DNA from: Corydoras sp. C115
Lineage: Eukaryota > Chordata > Actinopteri > Siluriformes > Callichthyidae
Assembly: GCA_019802505.1 (NCBI GenBank)
Contig: JAFMOC010000017.1
Coordinates: forward strand, 2,468,501 to 2,532,500
Reading direction: 5' to 3'
Length of the DNA: 64,000 nt
A model generated the notes under the pieces. That model did no database searches. It saw nothing but the letters and a program-made list of their open reading frames with translations, and was not told the origin of the DNA. Positions 12,135-33,056 of the stretch are shown in pieces. The translations under genes were made by a program, and so were the position numbers. The number at the start of each line of letters is the position of its first letter. Position 1 is the first letter of the stretch.

Positions 12135-12736
12135 AATGTTGCAGACAACAAAGACTTTGTTGTCCATAAACCCCTAACGAAGTAAGATGATCTATAAAAG
12201 CTGATGTATTGTGTGTTCATTCATTGTCTAAGTAGTGTTTCTGAGTTTCCACACTTCAGAAATGAGCAGCTTGCTTGCACAGGAATAAAAAACACAGGCC
12301 AGACTCTACCTGCTCTGCCACAATGGTTACAATATTATGAAATGATAATGGAAGTGTTAAAAACATTATAGAACATTAAGATAAATATTTGATCAAATTT
12401 AAGTAACATTTAGTTGTTGACCTTTAGTAAGTATTCATCATGTCTTGGTTAATACTGAGTTCTGTGAGCAGACCTGCAGATTTGGTTATTTCAACACTAA
12501 TGCACAGTAGTGTTGATATTAATACTAATGCAACAATGATAAAATTAAAAAAAATTTTTAAAGCAAGATCATTTGTTCCCAGTTTAAGGTGTCCAGTACT
12601 GAACAGAGTGGTGTCTAAATTGCTCTGCTCTGATTTCACTCTGCTGTTTGAATGACAAATTTGCTTCTTATTTGCATTAAAGCAGAATCAAGTTTTCACA
12701 GTCTTTGTCTGCTGTATATATTGAATTCATTTAAAT

Positions 12737-12948
12737 ACCATATTGTAAAAAGAATTTGGACACCTGCACATCATACCTACAACTATTATGACCTCCTGTT
12801 CTAAGTTTGTTCCTCCCCGTTGCTATTAACAGCTTCCACTCCTCTGAGACAGCTTTCTTAATCCAGAAGAGTGTGTGTGAGGTCAGACACTAATGTTGCT
12901 AAACTGTTCCCATAAAGTTGTCCAAAATGCATTACTAGTTGATTGATT
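12737..12948. mobile_element. Internally deleted Tc1-like transposon relic
   Basis: Begins with a diverged form of the teleost Tc1-like end (TTTGGACACCTGCACATCAT). It continues through AACAGCTTCCACTCCTCTG, GTGTGAGGTCAGACACTAA and a diverged CTGTTCCCATAAAGTTGTCC block, the order seen on the antisense strand of Tc1-type transposons. Most of the transposase region is missing. Recognised from memory, not by search. Confidence 0.5.
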
Positions 12949-12970
12949 TGATCATTTAAATTATAGAATT

Positions 12971-13295
12971 CATTCATTATCCTCTATTAGGGTCGTGGTG
13001 GGGTTCCCCATGCCCATCCAGGGGAGAACGTCTCGGACGCTGGGCAGATAGACCCAGGACAGGGTGCCAATCCATCGCTGGGCACACACTCACACACAGA
13101 CACACTCTATATGGGGCAATTTGGAGAATTCATCGACTTTATCCATGTTTTTGGACCGTGGGAGGAAACTGGAGAACCCGGAGGAAACCCACGCAGACAC
13201 GGGGAGAACATGGAAACTCCACCCAGATGGGGATTCGAACCAGGAATCCCTAGCGCTGAGAGGCGAACGTGCTAACCACTAAGCCACCGTGCCTC
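12971..13295 (-). mobile_element. SINE, pacsin2 intron 1
   Basis: Reverse copy with a slightly shortened tail block. A 14-bp duplication, TAAATTATAGAATT, flanks it at 12957-12970 and 13296-13309. Confidence 0.95.
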
Positions 13296-14334
13296 TAAAT
13301 TATAGAATTAATAATGAAAAATATTATTTAAACAAAAATGGGTTTCAGAAAGTGTTCGTCATAAACAGCTCTTGTGAAGCTCAGCAGGATTTTCCGGAGG
13401 ACAGGCATCATCTGAATAAAGAAAACCGTTCATGGATGAAGTTGGATGACTGTGACAGAGGCATCTCTGTAACCAGGTTCCAGTACAGTCCTTGTCCTAC
13501 ACTCACTCTGGGTGTGCTTAGAGTTACAAAACCTCTCTGTATATGTGAATAGCATACCACTCTCCAGCTTTTGTCCATAACCACTCATAGAGACACATTA
13601 GTGTTGTGTTAATGTGTTTCTTCTCTTCCTTCAGTTTAAGATATTATTAAAAAAAGGATGAAATTCAACCTTTAATGCTGTCCTCCATTATTTAAACAAA
13701 AACAATTTTGTAATGAATAGTGCCGTTAAGTTTCTACAGGATTAAACAAGTGCTTGCCTGTTCTAGGTCAGATAAAAAATGTAAGTAGGTGTTTGTCATG
13801 TAGACAGGGACAAAGTTTCTACAGTTTGTGGGGTTAGGGGTTCTCAGAATATTTACATATGTTGTGTGGTCAAGGGTTGAAGGTTAAGGCTTGTGCAGCT
13901 GTGTAGGAATGGACTCTATGTACAGTCACTTACTCATGCTGTGGTGATTGTTGCTATGCCTCCAAGCCCATGTGACGTTCTTGCTCAAATAAAGTTATGA
14001 AAGCTTTTTTTTTCCTTCCTCTTTTTCCATGCCCTTCTTATACCTGGCTTTGTGAAACTCTGCTTGAGTTGTAAAATCATGGAAAGTATTAGCCGCCCTG
14101 CTGGTTTTCTGATAAGATTCTGGAAATCATGGGGGGTGTATGCTTATATGTAATTCTTAAAACTGAGTAACAAAAAAAAATTATTAGTATCTGCTTCTGG
14201 GTAGTTGCAAATTTGTAATATGAGCGCTTATTCTTACATTTTAATTGAATCGGAGACTGTCATGCTGAGTCTTAAATTGCAATTTAATTGAAACCGTGTT
14301 AATGGTGCTGGATGGGTAAAATATACTTGTCTGT

Positions 14335-14405
14335 GGCCAAGTCTGCCGGCTTCCTCCCGCAAGCCAAGTGACATACTGTGGTAGGTGAATTAAAATAGGT
14401 AATTT
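14335..14405. mobile_element. Old SINE fragment
   Basis: GCCGGCTTCCTCCCGCAAGC followed by GTAGGTGAATTAAAATAGG resembles the DANA core and the segment after it. Heavily decayed. Confidence 0.35.
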
Positions 14406-15330
14406 CCCCTTTGACTATCATTTGATACCATAACTGTTGAGCCTCTAAGTTTGTTCAGTCATTAAACTCCCAGCACCATGTACAAGACACTAGTCTGTAA
14501 TTTGACCACACATGGTATTGTAAATATGTGTTCCTCAATGCAATGTGTTGCTTAAATGTTTGCTCATTATAATTATAGGCATGAGGGAGTATATGGGTGC
14601 TAAATCAGCACAAATGGGTGACTCCCTGAGCAGGGTGACACCATGCGAACTCCACACACATCTCACTTTGGTTTCCCTGCCTAGGAATGAAATGCAGGGT
14701 GTTGTATGTAAAAATCATAATTGTCTATAAAAAATGTGATCACTCTTTGTTTACACTCCTTATTTGTAAGGTGTGAATAATGAATGTGATGGCAACGTGA
14801 CTGTGTTTGGAACCTGGTTTTAAATTTGTAAGTGGAAATTCAGATGGTTTAATGTTGTTTAGTATTTAAACCAGAGCTGTTTAGTTCACCCGCAGACATG
14901 GCTGATCATTAATTACACATTTATTTACGTATTTTTATGTGTAAGAATGGCAGGAATCTTCATCACTTCCTCTGGAAAGAATTTTGACTTCAGTGGTCAT
15001 GTGACCGGTCAAATGTTAAGACCAGATTTCCCTTTCTTCCTTTTTTGTGTATCAGCAAAGTCACTGTACACTTGTACACTGGTATCTGATTGGGTGTGAT
15101 TTTATAACATTATTAATACAATATTTGATCTTAAATTCCGGTATAGAGCACATTAAAATAAATAAGATTTGTTCAGCTGTATGAAACCTAATGAATCTAG
15201 CATTTGTCTTGTTTAATTACAATATTAAATGTACAGTCAATAATTTGGTAACAATTGCGATTATGAGTAAGAGTCCATGTTTTATTTGTTTTTCAGCCTA
15301 ATTAAGTTGGAGTGATTGAAGAAAGCAGCC

Positions 15331-23830
<8,500 letters not shown>

Positions 23831-25160
23831 ACAGGCAGCAGACCATGAGACAAATAGGGGACGGACATTTTTAGATTGCTTGACAGGGTTCCCCCTCGTG
23901 GTGGAGGCTGGTCCAGCCACTGCAATAGTAGAAGTAAAGTTGGCTTTGTTTTGCAAATGCATCCATTTAAATTGTCCTGGTATTTAAATTGAGCTTGAAA
24001 CGGTTCCCCAAAACCCCAAAAAATCTGCTCAGCATAACATACAAGATACATGCAGCAAGCATTCAGCAAATGAATTCAACAAGTTTAAATATCCTAGCTG
24101 GTAATGTCTGTAAGAAAAAATAGGCCTTTACATCAGGCAAAATTGATATTGAAAAGTTGTATATTATGCAGCAAAATTTATGATTTATTTTGTTTTTTTA
24201 AATATGGATAAAGGGATTTTTTTTAAACATCTTTTATTCTAAAATTAATTTGGACAAACCAGATGATTGAAAAATGGAATCCTTTACTGTAGCCTATTTT
24301 TAAGGAAAGGTTCATTTGAGGAGTTTGTTTTTTTGGAGGTAATTTGTTGGTCACCCAGTTTTTAATAAACAGAAATTGTTTATTAATTTGTTCATTCTGT
24401 TTACCACAACTGTTTGAAGTTCTTTCTTGAGCACTCATGTTTGTCTTAAACTAAGTTTCCTTTCATTTCAGTTTTTATTTGGTATTTTTCTGGGGGCTTA
24501 AGGTGTTTCACTCTAGTCTGCACTGGACCATTTACAGCAGCTGCATGGAAAATGAATCAAACTATTTTACAGACTGTATTTCAACCCCATAATATCCTTT
24601 AAAGCATTGTTAATAGAAGATATTGTATTTTGCATGTACATTGCAGTGAACTCTTAAGATCAACATGAACATTTAAATCTGGGGTTGGAAAATGTAGCCA
24701 TCATTAAAACATTAATTTATAAACAAAAAATGCCTTAGGTGTGTTTGCTTGTGGACAAATGCTGTGATTCAGAATGAGAATGTATATTGATTTGTTACAA
24801 TGTCATGAATTTTGTAACATTTGTGTATATATAAATATATATATAAGAATGAGTTTTACTTTGTTTTTTCCTCAGCTATGAGCTCTGTAGACACATATTA
24901 ACTCGTTTTATAATTTTTCAGTCAAGTATTTGGGAGTTTGGAAATGGAAATTTCACTCCGTTTGATGGCAGTGTCCACTTGATGTCTCATTAAAGCAAAC
25001 AACTGAATGTATCAATCGATTTGCTGTAGCTGATGAAATGTGGCATAATATATTTTATCTTTTGGGTTTTGTTACATAAAGCAGAAACTGCTTCTGCAGT
25101 GAACACTGTTAGAAATGTCACTTTTGCTGTCAGCAAATAAATGATTTATAAATATATTTT
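23831..25160 (+). other. pacsin2: pacsin2 3' UTR with poly(A) signal at 25136
   Basis: No reading frame of note. AATAAA at 25136-25141 is followed by a T/G-rich stretch (TTTTGTTGTCTGTCTC), a good cleavage context, giving a 3' UTR of about 1.3 kb. Confidence 0.65.
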
Positions 25161-25264
25161 GTTGTCTGTCTCAGTGATGTTGAAATGAGCGATTTCAAAA
25201 ACTACAAAAGCTAATTAAGTTTGTGGGTGATGGGTCAGTAATTGGTGATGGTCAGTAATTCTCA

Positions 25265-25500
25265 CATTTGGGCCAGTCGTATGCTTCTTGTTAAAGGATC
25301 AGTCTTGTAACCTGAAGATCCCCAGTTCAATTCCCAGTCCCACCAAGTGAAGTCACCTAACAACAATTGCTCCCCTGGTTCCGTGTGCAGGGCTGCTCAC
25401 CACTCCCAGCATATTTGCTTACTTCACCCGAGTGTGTCTTTCACTGCATGGATGGATTCAATGTGAAGGGCCAATTCCTCTGAATAGATCACATCATGCT
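25265..25500 (+). mobile_element. Old SINE relic
   Basis: CCTGAAGATCCCCAGTTCAA resembles a tRNA-like B-box segment. It is followed by CACCAAGTGAAGTCACCTAA and a body unlike the young family. Likely a different, older tRNA-derived SINE. Confidence 0.45.
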
Positions 25501-25817
25501 TGTTACTCTGGAGTCTCCATTATATGTCTCCAGATTTTATTACCCTCACACATGCAAATTACTCATGCTGTTTGCACTGATTCATCACCATAACAGCTGT
25601 TGGCTTTTGGATCCACTCATGGGTTAACAGGATAGTCTATGTCCTGGATGTTTTTTTTTTTTTATGTATTATTTGCTATTTCTAAATGATCTTGTTAGAC
25701 AACCCAAATACCATCAAGTTTTATTAATGAAAAGCTGTAGCTTAAGCTGTTATAAAAAAAAAATAGATTTTTATGTAAACATTTGGAAAACAAACCAAAG
25801 CCAGAAACACGTAAAAA

Positions 25818-26152
25818 GTGGTTAGCACGTTCGCCTCTCAGCACTAGGGATTCCCGGTTCGAATCCCCATCTGGGTGGAGTTTCCATGTTCTCGCCGTGT
25901 CCGCGTGGGTCTCCTCCGGGTTCTCCGGTTTCCTCCCACAGTCCAAAAACATGGATGAAGTCAATCGAATTCTCAAAAATTGCCCCCTATAGAGTGTGTT
26001 TGTGTGAGTGAGTGTGTGCCCAGCAATGGGTTGGCGCCCTGTCCTGGGTCTATCTACCCAGCGCCCGAGACGTTCTCCCCTGGATGGGCATGGGGAACCC
26101 CACCGCGACCCTAATAGAGGATAAAGCGGGAGATAATGAATGAATGAATGAA
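25818..26152 (+). mobile_element. SINE lacking its first bases, first unit of a dimer
   Basis: Starts at GTGGTTAGCACG, about 16 bases into the consensus, and follows a run AAAAA. A 10-bp linker TTTCATTATT (26153-26162) joins it to the next unit. Confidence 0.92.
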
Positions 26153-26162
26153 TTTCATTATT

Positions 26163-26500
26163 GGTGGCACGGTGGCTTAGTGGTCAGCACGTTCGCCTCT
26201 CAGCGCTAGGGATTCCTGGCTCGAATCCCCATCTGGGTGGAGTCTCCATGTTCTCCCCGTGTCCGCGTGGGTTTCCTCCGGGTTCTCCGGTTTCCTCCCA
26301 CAGTCCAAAAACACGGATCAAGTCAATTGAATTCTCAAAAATTGCCCCATATAGAGTGGAGTGTGTCTGTGTGTGTGAGTGAGTGTGTGCCCAGCGATGG
26401 ATTGGCGCCCTGTCCTGGCTCTATCTGCCCACCGCCCGAGACGTTCTCCCCTGGATGGGCATGGGGAACCCCACCGCGACCTTAATGAATGAATGAATAA
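26163..26500 (+). mobile_element. SINE, second unit of a dimer
   Basis: Flanked by TTTCATTATT on both sides (26153-26162 and 26501-26510), so this unit has its own target-site duplication. About 24 bases between CGACC and the tail are deleted. Confidence 0.93.
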
Positions 26501-26835
26501 TTTCATTATTTGTTGTCATTTTATTTCTCGTCCACCCCATCGCCCCTTATTTATAATCCTCTTAACGTTATACCCACATGCCATGTCGTGAATAAAGTAA
26601 TGTACACTAGGAAGTGTGCTTGATTGAACTCAGCTGGCGCGTCTTCCTTTGTAAAAAAAAACAAAAATGCAACGCAAGTCTGCAAGTAGGCGCCCTACGA
26701 AGTGTGCTAGCGTGCGGTTTAGACTTCGGCCTGTGTTGACGTTGGATACGGAAGCGCTGTGCGTTTGTCGCGCGCTGCTTTGGTGTTTTTCTTCCGTCTG
26801 TCCTGCCAGGTGAAGCTGTTTCAACAGGTGTAAAC

Positions 26836-29800
26836 ATGACGGAGCCCAGCAAACAGGACATCTCTGCCATATTCAAGCGTCTGCGATCCATTCCGACGAA
26901 TAAAGTAAGTAGCCGAGGACTGCGGCTTTGTGCGCCGTGTAGTTTGTAGTGAGGAAGCTGGAGGTATCTGACACGTCACTGCACTTTGTTTGCTGTTTGG
27001 TGAAACATATGGTGAAGTCGTTCAGTCGGAATATCAACCAAATAACCCCCGCTTTTTACAAATGTTTTTAATATTGTCTTTTATTTACAACGCCCTAGTA
27101 TTTTGCGCAGCCTTTTCCATTGTTTGCTTTTTCCCCCCTTATATGTAAATAAAGTTCTAACTGGCGCTAACAAATTTTCACAAATCACTTCCATTCGAAG
27201 GGTGGCTTAGTGGTTAGCATGTTCTCCTCTCAGCACTAGGGATTCCCGGTTCGAATCCCCATCTGGGTGGAGTTTCCATGCTGTCCGCGTGGGTTTCCTC
27301 CGTGTTCTCCGGTTTCCTCCACAGTCCAAAAACATGGATCAAGTTAATTGAGTTCTCCAAATTGCCCCATATAGAGTGTGTCTGTGTGTGTGTGAGTGTG
27401 TGCCCAGCGATAGATTGGCGCCCTGTCCTGGGTCTATCTGCCCAGCGCCCGAGATGTTCTCCCCTGGATGGACATGGGGAACCCCACCGTGACCCTAATA
27501 GAGGATAAAGTGGGAGATAATGGATGGAACTTCCATTCGAAGGGCGGCACGGTGGCTTAGTGGTTAGCACGTTCGCCCCTCAGCGCTAGGGATTCCCGCT
27601 TCGAATCCCCATCTGGGTGGAATTTCCATGTTGTCCGCGTGGGTTTCCTCCGGATTCTCCGGTTTCCTCCTACAGTCCAAAAAACATGGATCAAGTTAAT
27701 TGAGTTCTCTAAATTGCCCCATATAGAGTGTGTGTGAGTGTGTACCCAGCGATGGATTGGCGCCCTGTCCTGGGTGTATCTGCCCAACGCCTGAGACGTT
27801 CTCCCCTGGATGGGCATGGGGAACCCCACCGCGACCCTAATAGAGGATAAAGTGGGAGATAATGAATGAATGAACTTCCATTCGCTATTTACTTATCACA
27901 CAATCCCTTAAAATGTCCTACGATTGTATATTTATTTATGCAATTGTTTGTGCTTTAATACTACACATGTCGAATTAGACGCTGCATGTGCCAAATATTT
28001 CATGGATTTAAGCTGCATGTCTTAATTTTAACAAAAATCACCAAACAAACGTTTAACGTTCTCAGTGTGAAAGAATGAGAACGTGTTTTATTTGTTTGTT
28101 GATTTTAAAGACCTTCCAGACATTTATTTGGAAGCTTTAACTAGAAATCGAAAGGCTCACCCAAATAAATGTCTTGTCCTCAGGTCTCACTGCTGCAGAG
28201 CCTTTCTTTACTAAAACGTGTTATTTTTCAAGGCATTGTTTAAAAAAAAAAAAAGAAAAAGGTTACAAATCCTTTGAGGAACTACGAACACCTCTTTCCA
28301 AGCAACTTTCCTTATGTAGCACCGACCTACCCAGCAAAACAACACGTGGAGATTTTGTATCCTTAACTTACAGTGAAGCAGAACCATTCATTCATTCATT
28401 CATTATCTCCCGCTTTATCCTCTATTAGGGTCGCAGTGGGGTTCCCCATGCCCATCCAGGGGAGAACGTCTCGGGCGCTGGGCAGATACACCCAGGACAG
28501 GGCGCCAATCCATCGCTGGGTACACACTCACACATTCAAGCACACTCTATATGGGGCAATTTAGAGAACTCAATTAACTTGATCCATGTTTTTGGACTGT
28601 GGGAGGAAACCGGAGAACCCGGAGGAAACCCATGCGGACACGGGGAGAACATGGAAACTCCACCCAGATGGGGATTCGAACCGGGAATCCCTAGCGCTGA
28701 GAGGCGAACGTGCTAACCACTAAGCCACCGTGCCCCTGTGAAGCAGAACCACATTGTGTGAATATATGCATGGAAATGGCAGACTAAGTTACATGGGTTC
28801 CATGCTCACATCTGAAGATTTGTATTACTGAGTATTTACAGAATAGTAAAGTCTTAGACTTTGGTGATTACATTTTAAAAGTACCAAAGAACAAGGTCAT
28901 TGTGTAATGTGGGTTATTTTTATTATTGACCTTCACAGGCCTGTTTTGACTGCTTTGCCAAAAACCCTAGCTGGGCCAGCATTACCTACGGTGTGTTTTT
29001 GTGTATTGACTGCTCAGGGACGCACCGCTCTCTGGGAGTGCACTTATCCTTTATCAGGTGGGTTAAATTAAACAAACCACTCAAATACACTTTTGAGGTT
29101 GAGCGCATGCTGTAAATCCATTTACACAGAGTTATTAAGTTCAATAAATGAATTGCTGGGCAGGTCTACTGAACTGGATTTCAACTGGTCGTGGTTTCAG
29201 CTACGCTGTATGCAGGTTGGGGGAAATGCTGGTGCGGTAAGAACGACAGCTTTTGAAGCTTTTGAACATGTCTAGTATCTGTACATAAACACATGTAAGA
29301 CAATAGACTATTACAATAGAAGAAATTGGTACAGGTGTGCTAAAGTACCACATTTTACACAGTAAAATCAATGAGTGATAAAGTAATTTGCCTGTGTTGA
29401 CACATAGGAATTTGTCCTCCACATTTAACCCATCCATGTAGTAAAACACACACAAATGAGCACCTGTACCGAGAGTGGTGGGAAGCATTGTATACGGTTT
29501 ATTTATTATTATAAATTGTAGTTTTTCCACATTTTTCCCACAGACTGCTTTTTTTAGCCAACATGGATGTACAGCCAGTGCAGCCAATGCCAAATATAAC
29601 TGCCGAGCAGCCCAGCTTTATAGAGACAAAATCAAGACCTTGGCAACCCAGGCAACCAGACAGCATGGCACAGAGGTCCGTCTCTGTCTCTCTCTCTCTC
29701 ATTCACTTTTTTTTACACCTTATGCACCTTATTCTATAGAGAATTGAATGCATTTGCTATTTGCTCATGCTTTCTTTTTCTTTTTGTAGCTGTGGCTTGA

Positions 29801-31555
29801 TAGCCAGGCTCCACTTTCCCCTACATCTCCTGTGGATAAGCAGGATGACTTTTTCAGCCAACACACCCAGGTGGGTGTGCGTGTTTGTGTAGTGTGGATC
29901 CCTAAACAACATTTGGTTTTCTTTACTGTAAACTATGAATACAATTGTATCTAGTGAGTCTGACCTCCAACCACTGTATTGTAGTGTGACTTTGCTGCTA
30001 AAAAAAAATTGTCATGTATATTTGCTTTTTCAGAGTGACGCTGGCTCATTAAATCAAAGACTCAGTCACTCACAGGAGACAGATATGCAGGACAGAAATA
30101 ATAATGGTAAGGTCTAATGTACTGTAGGAATGTGTGTATTTTGGATTTGCATTTATATGATTTAATTTTTCATGCAGACAATAATCAAGGAGGACCATCT
30201 GTTGAGGTCCTTAGTGTTTCCCCGAAAACTGCTCTGGGTAAAGAATTTGTTTTTGTCATTGATATTTGACCGAATGATTGTTGTTTAAAACAAATAAATA
30301 AAATATTTCAAGATATAAATTCAGGGGTCAATTATCTTGTCACAGAATATAAAAAGATTTTTCAAATGCAAATTAATAATCTGTTTAAATTCCTTTATAA
30401 ATTACAGAATGGAAGTGTGTGGAAAGCTTATGACCTTCACTAATACTTTGTACCTTTTTCAGAGCCTTCTCTTATTAAAAAGAAGCCAGCAGCAGCCAAA
30501 AAAACTGTGAGTTTATGTTATTTGAGCTTCTTTAAAGATCCATCCATCCATTTTTTTTCCGCTTTATCCTCTACTAGGGTCGTGGGGGGGTTCCCCATGC
30601 CCATGCAGAGGAGAAAATTTTGGGCGCTTGGCACTGGACTGGGCACCAATCTGTTGCTGGGCACACACACTCACTCACACAAACACACTCTATATGGGGC
30701 AATTTGGAGAATTCAGTTGATCCATGATCAACTGATCCTTGATCCATGTTTTTGGACTGTGGGAGGAAACCGGAGAAGCTGGAGGAAATCCACGCAGACA
30801 CGGGGAGAACATGGAAACTCTACCCAGATTGGGATTCGAACCGGGAACCCCTAGCGCTGAGAGGCGAACGTGTTAGCCACTAAGCCACCGTGCCAGCCTT
30901 CTTTAAAGATAAAACTTCTGATTATGATATAGTTTGTATTTTTTTCTTTGTAACTTTTGTATTTTATGTGTTTTTGCTAAGTAGCTTGGCTCTAAAAAAG
31001 GAGGCCTGGGAGCCCAGAAGGTCAGCAGTCAGAGTTTCTCTGCACTGGAAAAGAGAGCTCAGGCTGAGGACAAATTACGTGAAGAGTCAGCTACTGAGAA
31101 GAGCACAAAGCCTGAGGAGTCCATGTGAGAAGCATTAGTAATACTTTGGCTTTTTGTATGTAACCAAATAAAACTGAAATATTTATACAATATACAATAA
31201 AACTAATATTTAGCCATTATACATTTGTAAACATTTTTACAAGAGCTTTAAATATACTTTTAAAAATATGTATATACAATATGTAACTGCCAGTAACATT
31301 TGTAATAATAAATTGTCGGTTCTTTTTGTCCTGATACTGTTTGAATCTTGTGTAATTTGTCAGTGTGACTTCAATGAGACTGGCATATAAGGATTTGGAG
31401 CTCCAGAGGAAGCGTGATGATGAAAAGCTGCGAGGGCTTGAAGGAAAGAAGAAAGAGCAGGCTGAGAGGTTGGGCATGGGCCTGACCACTAGAAGGTGAA
31501 TACATAGTGCACAGTTTAATAGCCAAACCTAATGTCCTACCTGAAATATTTTGAT

Positions 31556-31600
<45 letters not shown>

Positions 31601-33056
31601 GGAGTATCTCACTCTGTTCTCGAGGACATGCAAACCATTCAGCAAGATACGCCGAGTTTGTTTCAGTCATCCACTCGTTCCAGGAAGTACAGTGATGATG
31701 ACGAAGATGAACAGGGGTATTTCTTTGTCAGGTAAGAATATGATTTTATATTTATATATATATACCAATTTAATCAGGTTAATGTAATCATCAGCCAGCA
31801 TGTGTGTAAATCTGTTTAAAAAAATCTCATTGTCATACTTTTATAGTTAAACTACCGAAACCCACCAAATATAAATACAGTTATTTCATGTTAAGATAAG
31901 TGCTTACTATGCTAAGCAGCTTGTATTTTGTCTATTTCATAGAACTTCCTCTAGATTTAACGATGGACCACCTCAGGCCTCTGATCAGTTCTTCTCACAG
32001 TGGGAAGACCTAAAGAAGAAGGAGAGCAAAGTTCCCGAGCCTGATGTTTACTTGAGCTCCAAGATGACCTCCTATGAAGACAGGTCATCTTGTTTTTTTT
32101 ATACTGGTCATTATATAGTATGTTGATTCACTTCTGAGGCAGTGTGATTAATTTACTTTTTCAATCACAGGCCCACATCGAGAAGAAAGACAGAGTCTGG
32201 GTCCTTGTCTGTTTCTGATGATGCCCAAAAGAAATTTGGTGATGCAAAAGCTATTTCTTCAGATATGTTTTTTGGTAAACAGGACAGCTCTGAGGTATAG
32301 AAAATGCACGTTCCAATTCTGTGCCTGTTACTCTGTTACCCATTATATGAGTGGTGTAAAACAATTGCTGTCGAAGTTAAAATAATATGGTGTTCTTCTC
32401 TTTTTAGTATGAAGCGAGGACCAGACTGGAACAACTTTCTGGCAGTTCAGCAATCAGCTCCACAGATCTCTTTGATGACCAAAAGAAACAGACAAGTAAA
32501 TAAAATAATAATTATGTGACTTCATTAGTGGAGTATTTACTGACCACTTTAGATATTGTACAGCCAACTTGAGTTGATGATTTTTATTTGATTGCTGCTT
32601 TAAGTTTGTTATTGAACGTATTGATATTTTATGAGGTATGAGTTTGTTTACCACATTATGGTCTTCACCTTTACAGAAACATCATATAGTCTGACTAATG
32701 TGCTGCCCAGTGCTCCTGATATGAGCCAGCTGAAGATGGGCGTTCGCTCTGTGGCTGGCAAGCTGTCTGTCATGGCCAGTGGAGTGGTTTCAACCATACA
32801 GGTATGACAGGCATGACGGGTGGCAGTTCTGTGTTTAATTATAAGTGTGCTCATAAAAACAAATTATAATAATTGTTAAAAATGGTTTCCACATTCTGTT
32901 AAAACTGCAAGTATTCGTTTCATTCAATTGGAACTGTACAGACTTTTGTTGTCTCCAAAACTATTAGATGCTTCCACCACCTAAGATTTTATTTAAATTG
33001 ATTATTAATTACTGAATAAAAAGCAAATCTCTCTGTTACAGGATCGTTACACCTGA
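26836..33056 (+). CDS. arfgap3: ARFGAP3, Arf1 GTPase-activating protein
   Basis: Stimulates GTP hydrolysis on Arf1 at the Golgi, promoting COPI coat dynamics. Sixteen coding exons keep phase throughout: 26836-26904, 28939-29057, 29164-29236, 29544-29675, 29790-29870, 30034-30106, 30178-30237, 30463-30506, 30985-31124, 31364-31495, 31600-31731, 31943-32083, 32171-32294, 32408-32495, 32677-32801, 33042-33056. The product is 515 residues (human 516). The ArfGAP zinc finger is intact: Cys25, Cys28, Cys45, Cys48 with spacing C-X2-C-X16-C-X2-C, and the arginine finger in THRSLG is Arg53. The tail holds the Glo3-type motifs ISSDMFFG and ISSTDLFDD, and a C-terminal amphipathic stretch (GVRSVAGKLSVMASG). 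The start MTEPSKQDI matches mammalian MGDPSKQDI. Upstream sequence is CpG-rich. It lies directly after pacsin2, as in human. Confidence 0.96.
27201..27528 (+). mobile_element. SINE, first unit of a tandem pair, arfgap3 intron 1
   Basis: Head shortened to GGTGGCTTAG. Shares with its partner a private 8-base loss in the CATGTTCTCCCCGTG block. ACTTCCATTCG precedes it at 27187-27197. Confidence 0.93.
27543..27873 (+). mobile_element. SINE, second unit of a tandem pair, arfgap3 intron 1
   Basis: Same private loss as its partner. ACTTCCATTCG occurs between the two units (27529-27539) and again after this one (27874-27884). Confidence 0.93.
28387..28737 (-). mobile_element. SINE, arfgap3 intron 1
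   Basis: Full-length reverse copy with a perfect 14-bp duplication GTGAAGCAGAACCA at 28373-28386 and 28738-28751. Confidence 0.95.
30540..30897 (-). mobile_element. Diverged SINE, arfgap3 intron 8
   Basis: Tail reads CCATCCATTTTTTTTCC instead of the ATGA repeat, and the body has several private changes plus a short insertion, so it is older than most. A 13-bp duplication, CTTCTTTAAAGAT, lies at 30527-30539 and 30898-30910. Confidence 0.93.
31559..31597 (+). repeat. (CT)n microsatellite at a splice acceptor
   Basis: About 19 CT units run directly into the AG acceptor (31598-31599) of arfgap3 exon 11. The repeat therefore serves as the polypyrimidine tract. Confidence 0.95.

Larger units (their letters stand above)
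5243..15296 (+). other. pacsin2: Long first intron of pacsin2
   Basis: About 10 kb with no exon that I can support. It holds two tandem SINEs (5996-6720), single SINEs at 11.8 and 13.0 kb, old SINE and Tc1-like relics at 8.8, 10.1-10.5, 12.7 and 14.3 kb, and poly(T)/poly(G) at 11.6 kb. The stretches 6.75-8.7, 8.95-10.05 and 13.3-15.3 kb look like plain AT-rich intron. Confidence 0.7.

Noticed and set aside
29201..29593. 130-codon minus-strand frame across arfgap3
   Set aside because: Shadow of arfgap3 exons 3 and 4 and the intron between them; composition is not protein-like.
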